A stretch of 27,833 nucleotides of DNA, taken from Massilia sp. UBA2709 (GTDB lineage: Bacteria; Pseudomonadota; Gammaproteobacteria; Burkholderiales; Burkholderiaceae_D). Under the pieces are notes generated by a model, which did no database searches, had not been told where the DNA came from, and saw nothing but the letters and a program-made list of their open reading frames with translations. This document shows, piece by piece, positions 7,997-16,622 of the stretch (its first letter is position 1; each line of letters begins with the position of its first letter). Position numbers and translations under genes: made by a program. The stretch covers positions 1 to 27,833 of the forward strand of contig DEKZ01000279.1 in NCBI GenBank assembly GCA_002354135.1, written 5' to 3'.

Positions 7997-8845
7997 ATGA
8001 CCGCAGACAGCCGCCAGCCCCTTCCCGCGCCCACGCGCACCGTGTTTTTCGTGTCCGACGGCACCGGCATCACGGCCGAAACCTTCGGCCACGCGGTGCT
8101 GAGCCAGTTCGAAATGCGTTTCCGCCAGATCCGCATCCCCTTCATCGACACGCTCGACAAGGCGCGCGACGCGGCGCGGCGCATCAACGAAGTCTATGCC
8201 ATCGACAACCAGCGCCCCATCGTGTTCTCCACGCTGGTCAAGCACGACCTGTCTGGCGTGATCCGCGCCTCCAACGGCATGCACATGGACCTGTTCCAGA
8301 CTTTCGTGGCGCCGCTGGAAATGGAACTGGGCGTGAAATCGACCCACACCATCGGCCGCATCCACAATATCGTGGACTCCGAGGAATACAAGAACCGCAT
8401 CGAGGCCATCAACTTCTCGCTGGCCCACGACGACGGCCAGTCGCACAAGAACCTGGCCGAGGCCGACGTCATCCTGGTGGGTGTGTCGCGCTCGGGCAAG
8501 ACCCCGACCTCGCTGTACCTGGCGATGCAGTACGGTATCAAGACGGCCAACTACCCCCTGATTCCCGACGACTTCGAACGCGGCAAGCTGCCCTCCTCGC
8601 TGCCGCCCTTCAAGCACAAGCTGTTCGGCCTGACCATCACGCCCGAGCGCCTGACCGAAATCCGCAACGAGCGCCGCGCCGGCAGTAAATATGCGTCGAT
8701 CGAGAACTGCCGTTATGAAGTCAATGAAGCGGAACAGCTGATGAAGCGCGAAGGCATCCGCTGGCTGTCCTCGACCACCAAGTCGATCGAGGAGATCGCG
8801 ACCACGATCCTGCAGGAGATCAAGCCGGATCGGCGCGAGTATTAG
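7997..8845 (+). CDS. ppsR: PEP synthase regulatory protein (bifunctional kinase/pyrophosphorylase)
   Basis: A 282-residue cytosolic protein of the PSRP/DUF299 family. It inactivates PEP synthase by ADP-dependent phosphorylation of a threonine next to the catalytic histidine, and reactivates it by phosphate-dependent dephosphorylation. It opens with RTVFFVSDGTGITAETFGHA, the family signature, and has a P-loop GVSRSGKTPTS at about residues 162-172. ATG at 7997 gives the usual family length of about 275 residues. The frame stays open further upstream to about 7793, but that would overlap the ppsA promoter and start. No strong Shine-Dalgarno is visible. Divergence from ppsA is the usual partnership. 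Confidence 0.96.
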   Translation: MTADSRQPLPAPTRTVFFVSDGTGITAETFGHAVLSQFEMRFRQIRIPFIDTLDKARDAARRINEVYAIDNQRPIVFSTLVKHDLSGVIRASNGMHMDLFQTFVAPLEMELGVKSTHTIGRIHNIVDSEEYKNRIEAINFSLAHDDGQSHKNLAEADVILVGVSRSGKTPTSLYLAMQYGIKTANYPLIPDDFERGKLPSSLPPFKHKLFGLTITPERLTEIRNERRAGSKYASIENCRYEVNEAEQLMKREGIRWLSSTTKSIEEIATTILQEIKPDRREY

Positions 8846-9076
8846 GACGTTTTCTAGTTCTGCACAAGCTGTCCTCGTAGAAGTTCAGCGCGGCCCCGCC
8901 GCGCCGCGCGTATTCCAGAAACGAAACTCTTCGGTGAAACAATGTGTGCATTTTGATGCACGCGCTCTCTGCTATCGTAAGTGGCTCACCACTTGATCGC
9001 GACTACTGAACGACTCGTAAGGCAAACAGTCGTCGATAGCGCGTCAGGTCTCCGGATGCAACACAAAAGGTTCTTA
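8846..9076. other. Junction between ppsR and the AT-rich island
   Basis: GC-rich sequence gives way to AT-rich sequence here. GCGCGGC (8888-8894) pairs with GCCGCGC (8903-8909), a possible hairpin after ppsR but without a T-run. The inverted repeat at 8946-8961 is listed separately. No integrase, tRNA or clear direct-repeat attachment site is visible. Bases 8981-9076 extend the next gene's frame from a GTG, but are more likely its leader. Confidence 0.45.
8946..8961. promoter_or_regulatory. Inverted repeat upstream of the two-component island
   Basis: GTGCAT (8946-8951) and ATGCAC (8956-8961) form a perfect six-base inverted repeat with a four-base spacer, about 115 bases before the preferred start of the sensor kinase. 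It could be an operator or a small hairpin near the promoter. No canonical -10/-35 pair is convincing nearby. Confidence 0.3.
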
Positions 9077-12000
9077 ATGGCTAGCCAGCGCAAAAAACAA
9101 ACGGCAAATTCTTACGCCCATTCCTTATTAAAAAATAGCCTTGCAGTAGGCCTTTTTGGCGAAGAAAAAATCCGTCACCTGCTAACTGATTTTGTCATAA
9201 ATTCAAACGACAAACATTTTGAAGGCGATCTTCTTCATATATTGCAGAGCAAGCGTATAAGATCGTTCATTTCGGCATTTTCAAAATCAGTCGAGTCGTT
9301 CTCCACAAGGGGGTTTTACATAAGCGTACGACTCAGTCGACTCATGCGACTATACGCGACAATTTTTCGTGCTGCGAGTAAGGAGCTTCAAACATTCGTG
9401 ACTTTCCGCGACAAGATTGAGGACGCCATTTTATTTGCGCAATATGAGAATGCAAATCTATTATTAGATGATCTCGAATTGCAGTTTGGAGAGTCGGTTT
9501 GGTTATGCAGAACAAAAATGTTGGTTCTTTCCGGACTTGGAGACCGCGATGCATTCGAGAGATATTGTGAGTATTGCGGCAACAAAAGCAAGGGGACACT
9601 AAATGCCTTCATTTTTAAATGCTCGCAACTTATTGCTGACTCTGGGAATGCCGCCTTGCAGCTACGAACAGTTGTTGAGAGAAACGTTATCGAGTTAAGA
9701 GAAGCCAAAGAATTGGTGGCGGCGAGCTTATTAGAAGTAATGTTCTACCCATATCCGTTGGAAGCTAGTATCGACCCCCTTCACTGCCTACCTTATCTTC
9801 AGGCATTCCCCTTTATTGACCAATACGAATTAATCACCACAATAATTCGATACGAGCTTACAAAGACGAATGTTAACGAGGAAATCTCTGCAGAATTACA
9901 AAGGTTTGCTGCCGAGTTAAAAAGCATCGTAATAGACGAAAAAACGCTCCATTTGTCGGACATTGATCTCGCGGTGGACAGTGGACCATCGCGCTTTATT
10001 GAGTGTTCTGCCAGACTCTACAATGCCTATGGGAGAGGAGACTATGAGACTGCTGTAGCAGAATTTCAGCAGTGCCGTGAGAACAGCAACAACGTTCTTT
10101 CACTCGCAAACGTAATTGCAAAAGCGATGGCTTATGGTGGATTTGAATCTACATTAGATAGTCGCAGCCCTCCCATTGTTAATGTAACAAGCGGCCTAGC
10201 TACCATTTACCGCTTATCACCACTTTGGAGCCAGGCAGAAGAGGAACTACTTTCCCTTTGCATTAAATACAAACACTTTGCTCATAGCGCTCATATCCAA
10301 CTAGCGCTATTGAAAGCACTTCCATTTCGATATGAACGTGACTCTCAGCGGGTAGCTGCCCGCATAGCTATTTCCTTAGCCAACACGTGTACTCCACAAA
10401 CGTTTGAAATGGCAGGCGCACCAATTGATGTATCCGCATTCTCGGAGATTGAAGACTCTGCTCCGCCATACAGGCGACTGAAGCTGGAAATACTAGACGA
10501 ACTCTCATCCGGCCATGTCAACACACAGCGCATCGATTCGGCATTAAGCCAGCTATGGCAAAGCGAAGCACTCGCCAAAGATATTCTTGAGTGCAACTCC
10601 CAGTATTACTTGACCACCGAACAGGATCAAAAACTTCTAAATGATGCCGCGTCCAACTTAATTATGGATGGCAATCGCTTCCTATGTTATCCAATGAGTC
10701 ACCTGGTAGATTATATTGAGAGAGAGGAACTTCACGACATCCACGCCATTATCATCGCCTACCACTACAATAAGAGCGTTACCGATGAGCGTGACTATAT
10801 CCTAAATGAAGCCTTCGAGCGATATTTAGCTGCGGCAGGCGTCGTTAAACCATCTCAGCTTCTTCTCGAAAAGACGAGTTTAACACCCGAAGAACGAGTA
10901 TTTTTTAGAGACGTCTGTGTTCCAGACGTTATGGATTATCTTGGCTGCTTTAAAAATTCCAATGATTTGAGATCAGAACGCATCATTATTCTGGATACAC
11001 TTGAGAGAATGAACGCAATCGAATCGAAAACTCGGATGCGAGAGGTCGAGGATATTGTCCGACAAGTCATCGTTGACGCAGGAACAAGCGAATTAAATGG
11101 GGCAAAAATTTTCGTCGATGACTCGGCAATTAGAAAGAAACACAACGAAGAAGTAAAATCTTTGCTGGCTCTGTATGAAAAACTACCTCAAGGCGGGGAT
11201 GAGCGATATACCAATATTGACTCTGACAACTCAAAAGGCGGCTATATTTCCGGCAACAGAAATAGCCTAATCGAGCGTTTATATATAATGTTATCAGGAT
11301 CGTTTGTTCTTGATGACAAATATGGGCTGGACAAAAATCTAAGCGCGGAGATCAGGCATGGCTTTTTCTCAAATTTGATGCGCGCGCGTCTTGAAGAGCT
11401 TCACTTGCTAACTGAGCTCGATGAGAAAGGCGAATACCTCCCTAACGTTTATTGGCGCGAAAGAAACTCTTTAGTCAGAGACGCGTTCTGGGATGAAATT
11501 GACAAAATTCTCCAGGGATTTTCACGACGCTTTGATGATACCATCGCGCACGCAGAGGAGTGGATGAAAATAAACATTCAATCTAGTAGCGCGGAGCGAA
11601 TGTTCTCATATGAACTGGATCTCGAAGAATTTGCTCAACTCAAAGAAATTGTCACCATAACTGGCGAAGTGGAGTACGTCACCTCTTACATTCTTGAACT
11701 GTTATGGAAGAAAACGGAGCGGGCTCTTGCAGCACTTCGTGAAAGGCTAAATGGAGAATTTAAGTCTCAAATTGACCTACTCTTTAGCGAAACAATTGAT
11801 AGTCTTTCCGTAACGAAAGGCGATCTCGCCTTGTTCGATTTAATGCAGGCATTTACGCGTGCACGGAATGATATTAAGGAAGACATCAACACAGCAAGCG
11901 AGTGGTTCAATAAGAATGAAAATTCAGAGATCACTGCAGGGACACTAGATAGGCTTATAGAAATTGCCGTGCGCTCATTTGAGAAAGTTCGCGGCAATGC

Positions 12001-12424
12001 CTATTCCATTATTATATCCACGCCAGCTGATTTAGGACATGTAGCGGTAAATAAGCAAGTAGCCAAACCGTTTATATTGGCAATCATTAATCTTCTTGAC
12101 AACTGTTACACGCACAGCGGGCTTGGACAAGCCACACGTGTTGAAATATCAGGTAAATTAAACGACTTTTTGGCGACCGTCATAATCAGAAATACGCTAA
12201 GCACCGAAAAACAAAGTCAGCTCGACGCTGAGCGGTTAGCGACTATTAAAGGTAAACTTGAAGGCTCGGATATATCGAAGCATATTCGAGGCGAAGGCGG
12301 AACCGGACTTATTAAAGCGAACCATGAAATAAAATATTTAGGACAGAGATCGACACTCCAAATTGCGCGACACCTTGACTTCTTTGAGGCCAGCATCTCA
12401 TACAGTTACGACACTACAATATGA
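9077..12424 (+). CDS. dtcA: Large GHKL sensor histidine kinase, DtcA-like (Detocs-type defence)
   Basis: A 1115-residue cytosolic protein without membrane segments. The long N-terminal part is helical, with TPR-like stretches (about residues 120-160, and about 310-345 around YNAYGRGDYETAVAEF), a likely sensing region. EIRHGFF at about 758-764 resembles an H-box, with His761 the candidate phosphorylation site. The C-terminal HATPase domain has the N-box LAIINLLDNC (Asn1005, Asn1009) and the glycine box GEGGTG (about 1072-1077). ATG at 9077 is chosen because AAAGG lies six bases upstream; the frame extends to GTG 8981. The stop overlaps the next gene as ATGA. Codon use is AT-rich, with TTA, ATA and AGA rare in the flanks, indicating transfer. 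The family call rests on architecture and gene order. Confidence 0.78.
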   Translation: MASQRKKQTANSYAHSLLKNSLAVGLFGEEKIRHLLTDFVINSNDKHFEGDLLHILQSKRIRSFISAFSKSVESFSTRGFYISVRLSRLMRLYATIFRAASKELQTFVTFRDKIEDAILFAQYENANLLLDDLELQFGESVWLCRTKMLVLSGLGDRDAFERYCEYCGNKSKGTLNAFIFKCSQLIADSGNAALQLRTVVERNVIELREAKELVAASLLEVMFYPYPLEASIDPLHCLPYLQAFPFIDQYELITTIIRYELTKTNVNEEISAELQRFAAELKSIVIDEKTLHLSDIDLAVDSGPSRFIECSARLYNAYGRGDYETAVAEFQQCRENSNNVLSLANVIAKAMAYGGFESTLDSRSPPIVNVTSGLATIYRLSPLWSQAEEELLSLCIKYKHFAHSAHIQLALLKALPFRYERDSQRVAARIAISLANTCTPQTFEMAGAPIDVSAFSEIEDSAPPYRRLKLEILDELSSGHVNTQRIDSALSQLWQSEALAKDILECNSQYYLTTEQDQKLLNDAASNLIMDGNRFLCYPMSHLVDYIEREELHDIHAIIIAYHYNKSVTDERDYILNEAFERYLAAAGVVKPSQLLLEKTSLTPEERVFFRDVCVPDVMDYLGCFKNSNDLRSERIIILDTLERMNAIESKTRMREVEDIVRQVIVDAGTSELNGAKIFVDDSAIRKKHNEEVKSLLALYEKLPQGGDERYTNIDSDNSKGGYISGNRNSLIERLYIMLSGSFVLDDKYGLDKNLSAEIRHGFFSNLMRARLEELHLLTELDEKGEYLPNVYWRERNSLVRDAFWDEIDKILQGFSRRFDDTIAHAEEWMKINIQSSSAERMFSYELDLEEFAQLKEIVTITGEVEYVTSYILELLWKKTERALAALRERLNGEFKSQIDLLFSETIDSLSVTKGDLALFDLMQAFTRARNDIKEDINTASEWFNKNENSEITAGTLDRLIEIAVRSFEKVRGNAYSIIISTPADLGHVAVNKQVAKPFILAIINLLDNCYTHSGLGQATRVEISGKLNDFLATVIIRNTLSTEKQSQLDAERLATIKGKLEGSDISKHIRGEGGTGLIKANHEIKYLGQRSTLQIARHLDFFEASISYSYDTTI

Positions 12425-12870
12425 AAAAAATACTTTTCGTCGAGGATAACGCCCATAAGCGGAATCGAGTAATTGAATTTATTGAACTGTCTGGAGACAA
12501 TTTTGACGTCCATGAAGCCTGGTCTTTCACAAGCGGGTGCCAAAAGCTTGAAGAAGAGCAGTATGATTTGCTTTTGTTAGATATTAGCTTACCAACTTAT
12601 GACCGTAGCGGCTCCGAGTCTGGTGGACGATTCCGTGTGTTCGGCGGCAGAGAGATCGCTCGGAAATCGCTCCGCAACTCATCAACATCAAAAGTGGCTT
12701 TTATTACGCAATTTAATTCATTTAGCGTAAAAGGGAATTCATATACATTCGAAGCTTTGCAAGCCGAAATTTCTGCAGAATTAGGCAGTAGATACCTGGG
12801 GATGATTTTCTACAATAGTGCCCTATCTGCCTGGAGAGATGAGTTATTGAAAGTGCTGAAGGAAATTTGA
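12421..12870 (+). CDS. dtcB: Stand-alone receiver-domain protein, DtcB-like
   Basis: A 149-residue single-domain response regulator with no output domain. It keeps the acidic pocket (Glu8/Asp9 in FVEDN), the phospho-acceptor Asp54 in LLLLDISLP, and Thr96 in AFITQ. A Ser/Gly-rich insertion (about residues 60-76) follows the phosphorylation site. The conserved Lys-Pro after beta-5 is not apparent; MIFYNS occupies roughly that place. Its ATG overlaps the kinase stop codon (ATGA), so translation is coupled. In Detocs systems the equivalent DtcB is thought to take phosphate from the kinase and buffer unwanted activation. By analogy this one would be a phosphate sink or relay. Confidence 0.75.
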   Translation: MKKILFVEDNAHKRNRVIEFIELSGDNFDVHEAWSFTSGCQKLEEEQYDLLLLDISLPTYDRSGSESGGRFRVFGGREIARKSLRNSSTSKVAFITQFNSFSVKGNSYTFEALQAEISAELGSRYLGMIFYNSALSAWRDELLKVLKEI

Positions 12871-12871
12871 A

Positions 12872-14071
12872 TTGAAGATCTTAATTGTTGATGACGATAT
12901 TTTTCGACGCACCTCACTTAAAGACTATTTTATAAGTACTGGATTGCTCGAAGATCAAAATATATACGTCGCGAGCAATGCCGATGAAGCAACAGGACTA
13001 TTAACACGATTCCACTTTGATGTGCTTGTATTAGATGTCGTACTACCAAAAGACGGAAACAGATTGACCAAGGCAGACTCCAAGACTGGACTGGATTTAC
13101 TCACAAACATCGCACGCAAATCTTCTCTAAAAAAGCCCACAAAGATAATTGGCATTACAGCATACCTCGCCGATCAAGGTCGATTTCAAAGGAGCTTCCG
13201 AAAACACTGCCTTGTGGTAATTGAGGCAAACAGACGTACTACCGGGTGGAAACAGCGCTTGGCAGATTATATTGGTTACGATCATCAAGCACGGACCCAC
13301 CGGGAAATTGAGGCGCAATCGTTGAACGTGATAACACTGCATGGCATACGTACATATGGCCACTGGCAGTCTCGATTACGAGAGCTAGTCCACTTCAACA
13401 TAATGACCATTCCCTTTCATACTTATAAATATGGTTATGCTTCTTTCCTTGCACTATTTTCAAGCAATCATCACAAGAAAGAGATTAGATTACTATCGAA
13501 CCAGCTAAATCGAATTTTTGACGAAAACATCAACAGTACCTTCATCGTATTTTGTCACAGCTTCGGCACATACTTGCTGACGGAGACTCTACGCGAGCTA
13601 GCGTCAATCCGGTCGTCGCTTCCAATACGTACGGTTGTTCTTGCTGGCAGTGTTCTCCCAAGCACAGTCGATCTTGACTTCTTACGTCAAAAAAATATAC
13701 GCGTCATTAACGATTGTGCTGAGAGAGATTACGTCTTGTGGCTTAGTGAGGCATTTGTGCCAAACCTAGGCATGGCGGGGAAAACGGGGATTTATGGTGT
13801 GGAAGACGAATTCCTGCTAAACAGGTTTTCGCGTGGTGGGCACAGCTCATATTTCGAGGGTGATGAGTATATGCTGCGAAACTGGGTTCCTTTGATTGGG
13901 GGCGTTGAAGAGCCGGCGCGATTTGATTTTCGCGAGAGCACTGCGTTAGAACAAGATTTTCTCGAACGGATTGTTGTATTCGTAGGCTCATGCAAGGCGT
14001 CGCTGATCGGCTGTGCGCGCCGTCTGAAAAATCGTCTAGGTTTTCGCAACGCTTCAGCAAGACTTGACTGA
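12872..14071 (+). CDS. dtcC: Receiver fused to alpha/beta hydrolase, DtcC-like effector
   Basis: A 399-residue cytosolic protein. Residues 1-135 are a receiver with acidic pocket Asp7-Asp9, phospho-acceptor Asp55 (VLVLDVVLP) and Thr96. The canonical Lys-Pro is not evident. Residues about 150-345 form an alpha/beta hydrolase: LHGIRTYGHW (oxyanion-type HG), a nucleophile elbow FCHSFGTYL with Ser230 where Cys replaces the first Gly of GxSxG, and candidate triad residues Asp286 (ERDYVLW) and His324 (GGHSSYF). The start is TTG at 12872, one base after the previous stop, with AAGGA eight bases upstream. In the characterised Detocs system the effector is a PNP-type nucleosidase that degrades ATP; here a hydrolase occupies that place. 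The substrate is unknown. Confidence 0.76.
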   Translation: MKILIVDDDIFRRTSLKDYFISTGLLEDQNIYVASNADEATGLLTRFHFDVLVLDVVLPKDGNRLTKADSKTGLDLLTNIARKSSLKKPTKIIGITAYLADQGRFQRSFRKHCLVVIEANRRTTGWKQRLADYIGYDHQARTHREIEAQSLNVITLHGIRTYGHWQSRLRELVHFNIMTIPFHTYKYGYASFLALFSSNHHKKEIRLLSNQLNRIFDENINSTFIVFCHSFGTYLLTETLRELASIRSSLPIRTVVLAGSVLPSTVDLDFLRQKNIRVINDCAERDYVLWLSEAFVPNLGMAGKTGIYGVEDEFLLNRFSRGGHSSYFEGDEYMLRNWVPLIGGVEEPARFDFRESTALEQDFLERIVVFVGSCKASLIGCARRLKNRLGFRNASARLD

Positions 14072-14157
14072 ATCGTGGTGCTGTACAGCTGATTCATAGG
14101 GCCAGATTTCGAAAGCGCCAAGCCACACATACATCTTAGAAATACCAAGTCAGGCAC

Positions 14158-16461
14158 TCACTGTGCAATGTTACCGGGCTCCACCAGCACATCGATCGAC
14201 TTCGCCGCCGGCACCTTGCTCTCCTTCGCATGGTGCCAGAGCGGAATCAAGGGGTTGAGCTCAGGGTAGTAGCCCGCCACGCATCCCTGCGGCAGGTCGT
14301 AGGGCACCACCGCCAGCCCGTCCACGCGGCGCGCCACGCCGTCCTCGGCCGCGGTGCGCAGCGCTACCAGGTCGCCTTGCGCCAGCTTGAAGCGCTCCAT
14401 GTCGGATGGCGCCATGAACAGCACCATGCGGCTGCCGAACACGCCGCGGAAGCGGTCGTCGAGGTGGTAGATGGTGGTGTTGAACTGGCCGTCGCTGCGA
14501 ATGGTGAACAGGCGCAGCTCGGGCGGCGGCGTGTCCATCGCCGGGTCGCCCTGCAGCTGCTCGGGCACGGTGAACTGGGCGCGTCCGCTCTCGGTCTCGA
14601 ACACCCGGTGCGCGGCGCCGACCGGCTTGCGAAATCCGCCCGGCGTCCACATGCGCGCGTTGAAATCCTTGAAGATGTCGGGCCAGGTTTCCTCGATGGC
14701 GTCGCGCACGCGGCCGTAGTCGGCGACCCAGGCGTCCCAGTCGAGCTTCGGGTTCGGGTCCAGCGTGGCCTTGGCGATGCCGGCGACGATCGCCGGCTCC
14801 GACAACAGCGTGCTCGCTACCGGCTCGGTCATGCCGCGCGAGCCATGCATGCAGGCGGTGCTGTCCTCGACCGTCACGTCCTGCGGTCCCGCCGCCTGGC
14901 GGTCGATCTCGATACGGCCCAGGCAAGGCAGCACGTACGACGCCTTGCCATGGATGACGTGGTTGCGGTTCAGCTTGGTCGCGATCTGCACGGTCAGCGG
15001 GATCTCGCGCCAGGCCGCTTCCATCAGCACGGTCTCGGGCACGGCGCGCACGAAGTTCCCGCCCAGGCCGACGAAGGCCTGGACCTTGCGCGCCAGGATC
15101 GCTTCGCAGGCCTCGACCGTGTTCATGCCGGTCGCGCGCGGCGGCTCGAAGCCGTACTGCTCCTTCAGCTTGTCGAGCGGCGCCAGCTCCGGCTTCTCGG
15201 TGATGCCGACGGTGCGCTGGCCCTGCACGTTCGAATGCCCGCGCACCGGGCAGATCCCGGCCCCGGCCTTGCCGATGTTGCCGCGCATGAGCAACAGGTT
15301 GACCAGCATCGCCACGTTCTGCACCCCGTTCTCGTGCTGGGTCAGGCCCATGCCGTACACGCCGAGCACGGCGCTCGAGCGCGCGTAGACCTGGGCCGCG
15401 CTTTCCAGCGCGGCGCGCGCCAGGCCCGATTCGCGCTCGATCGCCGCCCATTCGCAGCGGCGCAAGGCGTCCTCGAACTCGGCGAAGCCATGCGTGTACT
15501 CGGCGATGAACTCGACGTCGAGCACGCGCTGTTCGCCGCTTGCCAGCGCAGCCTCGTCCAGCGCCAGCAGCGCCTTGCAGATGCCCATGATGGCGGCGGT
15601 GTCGCCGCGCGGACGCACCTGGTGGTACTGGGTGCTGATCGTGGTCTCGTGCCCGGTCAGCATCTCGAGCGGCGACTGCGGATTCGTGAAGCCGACCAGG
15701 CCGCGCTCGCGCAAGGGGTTGAAGGTGACGATCGGCACGCCGCGCCGGCGCGCATCCTTCAGCTGGTGCAGCATGCGCGGGCTGTTCACGCCGACGTTCT
15801 GGCCGAAGAAGAAGATGCAGTCGGTCTGCTCGAAGTCCTGGAGCACCACGGTGCCCACGCCGACACCCAGGGTCTTCTGCAGCGCGACCGAGGTGCTCTC
15901 GTGGCACATGTTGGAGCTGTCCGGCAGGTTGTTGTTGCCGTACATGCGCGCCAGCAGCTGGTACATGTAGGAGGTTTCGAGCGAAGCGCGGCCGGAGGCG
16001 TAGAACACCACCTGCTCGCGCTCGAAACCGCGCAGTGCCGCGCCGATCTCGGCGAAGGCCGTGTCCCAGCTGACTTCGCGGTAGCGGTCGGTCGCCGGAT
16101 CCCAGCGCAGCGGCACCGTGAGGCGCCCCTGCTCTTCCAGTGCGTGGTCGCTCCAGCCCTCCAGCTCGGTCACCGTGTGGCGCTCGAAGAAGTCGGCGCC
16201 GATCGCCTTGCTGGTCGTTTCCCAGGCGGTTGCCTTGGCGCCGCTTTCGCAGAACTCGAAAGGATGCGGATTGGCCGGCTTGGCCCAGGCGCAGCTGACG
16301 CAGGCAAAACCGTCGGGCTTGTTCTGCTTCATCAGCAGGACGCTGTCCTTGAGCACGACGCGCTGGTCGAGCAGCACGTTGCTCACTTCGGCCACCGAGG
16401 CCCAGCCGCCGGCCGGCATGGTGGGTTTCTCGATCCGCAGTCCCTTCGCTTCGTCGCTCAT
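14158..16461 (-). CDS. FdhF/YdeP-family molybdopterin oxidoreductase
   Basis: A 767-residue cytosolic protein of the formate-dehydrogenase-like FdhF/YdeP family, which binds bis-molybdopterin guanine dinucleotide. The N-terminal cysteines Cys54, Cys57 (CVSCAW) and Cys71 (FCESGAKA) are typical of YdeP-like members. Cys186 in SSNMCHEST aligns with the Mo-ligating Cys/Sec of formate dehydrogenases. The C-terminal part has the molydopterin-binding domain (DLVALRTAAEDG onwards). ATG at 16461 is chosen because AAGGGAG lies six bases upstream; an in-frame ATG-type start at 16530 is less likely. YdeP is connected with acid resistance in E. coli, but the physiological substrate is not established. No fdhD or other partner lies beside it. 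Confidence 0.92.
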   Translation of the reverse strand: MSDEAKGLRIEKPTMPAGGWASVAEVSNVLLDQRVVLKDSVLLMKQNKPDGFACVSCAWAKPANPHPFEFCESGAKATAWETTSKAIGADFFERHTVTELEGWSDHALEEQGRLTVPLRWDPATDRYREVSWDTAFAEIGAALRGFEREQVVFYASGRASLETSYMYQLLARMYGNNNLPDSSNMCHESTSVALQKTLGVGVGTVVLQDFEQTDCIFFFGQNVGVNSPRMLHQLKDARRRGVPIVTFNPLRERGLVGFTNPQSPLEMLTGHETTISTQYHQVRPRGDTAAIMGICKALLALDEAALASGEQRVLDVEFIAEYTHGFAEFEDALRRCEWAAIERESGLARAALESAAQVYARSSAVLGVYGMGLTQHENGVQNVAMLVNLLLMRGNIGKAGAGICPVRGHSNVQGQRTVGITEKPELAPLDKLKEQYGFEPPRATGMNTVEACEAILARKVQAFVGLGGNFVRAVPETVLMEAAWREIPLTVQIATKLNRNHVIHGKASYVLPCLGRIEIDRQAAGPQDVTVEDSTACMHGSRGMTEPVASTLLSEPAIVAGIAKATLDPNPKLDWDAWVADYGRVRDAIEETWPDIFKDFNARMWTPGGFRKPVGAAHRVFETESGRAQFTVPEQLQGDPAMDTPPPELRLFTIRSDGQFNTTIYHLDDRFRGVFGSRMVLFMAPSDMERFKLAQGDLVALRTAAEDGVARRVDGLAVVPYDLPQGCVAGYYPELNPLIPLWHHAKESKVPAAKSIDVLVEPGNIAQ

Positions 16462-16608
16462 GACGGTCTCCCTTGCAATGGAGCATGTACCGTAAACGCC
16501 GCTTGCGCCTCCTTCTGTACGCTGCCGCACCGAGGCGGGCGATCAGGCGGACGGCAGGCGGACAATAGCGGTTCAAGCCAAGGCGCGCCGCCGCCGCGTA
16601 CTTGGCTT

Positions 16609-16614
16609 TATACT
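16609..16614 (+). promoter_or_regulatory. Candidate -10 box for the metallophosphoesterase gene
   Basis: TATACT at 16609-16614 ends only eight bases before the ATG at 16623. A good -10 at this distance would put the transcript start at or next to the start codon, consistent with the lack of a Shine-Dalgarno. No clear -35 was found at the usual spacing, so this is tentative. Confidence 0.3.
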
Positions 16615-16622
16615 GCCCGGCT

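Noticed and set aside
8981..9076. N-terminal extension of the sensor kinase from GTG 8981
   Set aside because: ATG at 9077 has a good AAAGG ribosome-binding site six bases upstream, whereas GTG 8981 directly follows a stop codon and has none. It remains possible but less likely.
14080..14089. Perfect 10-base palindrome GCTGTACAGC after the DtcC-like gene
   Set aside because: It is too short for a terminator stem with loop, has no T-run after it and has no matching copy at the other island end to act as an attachment site.
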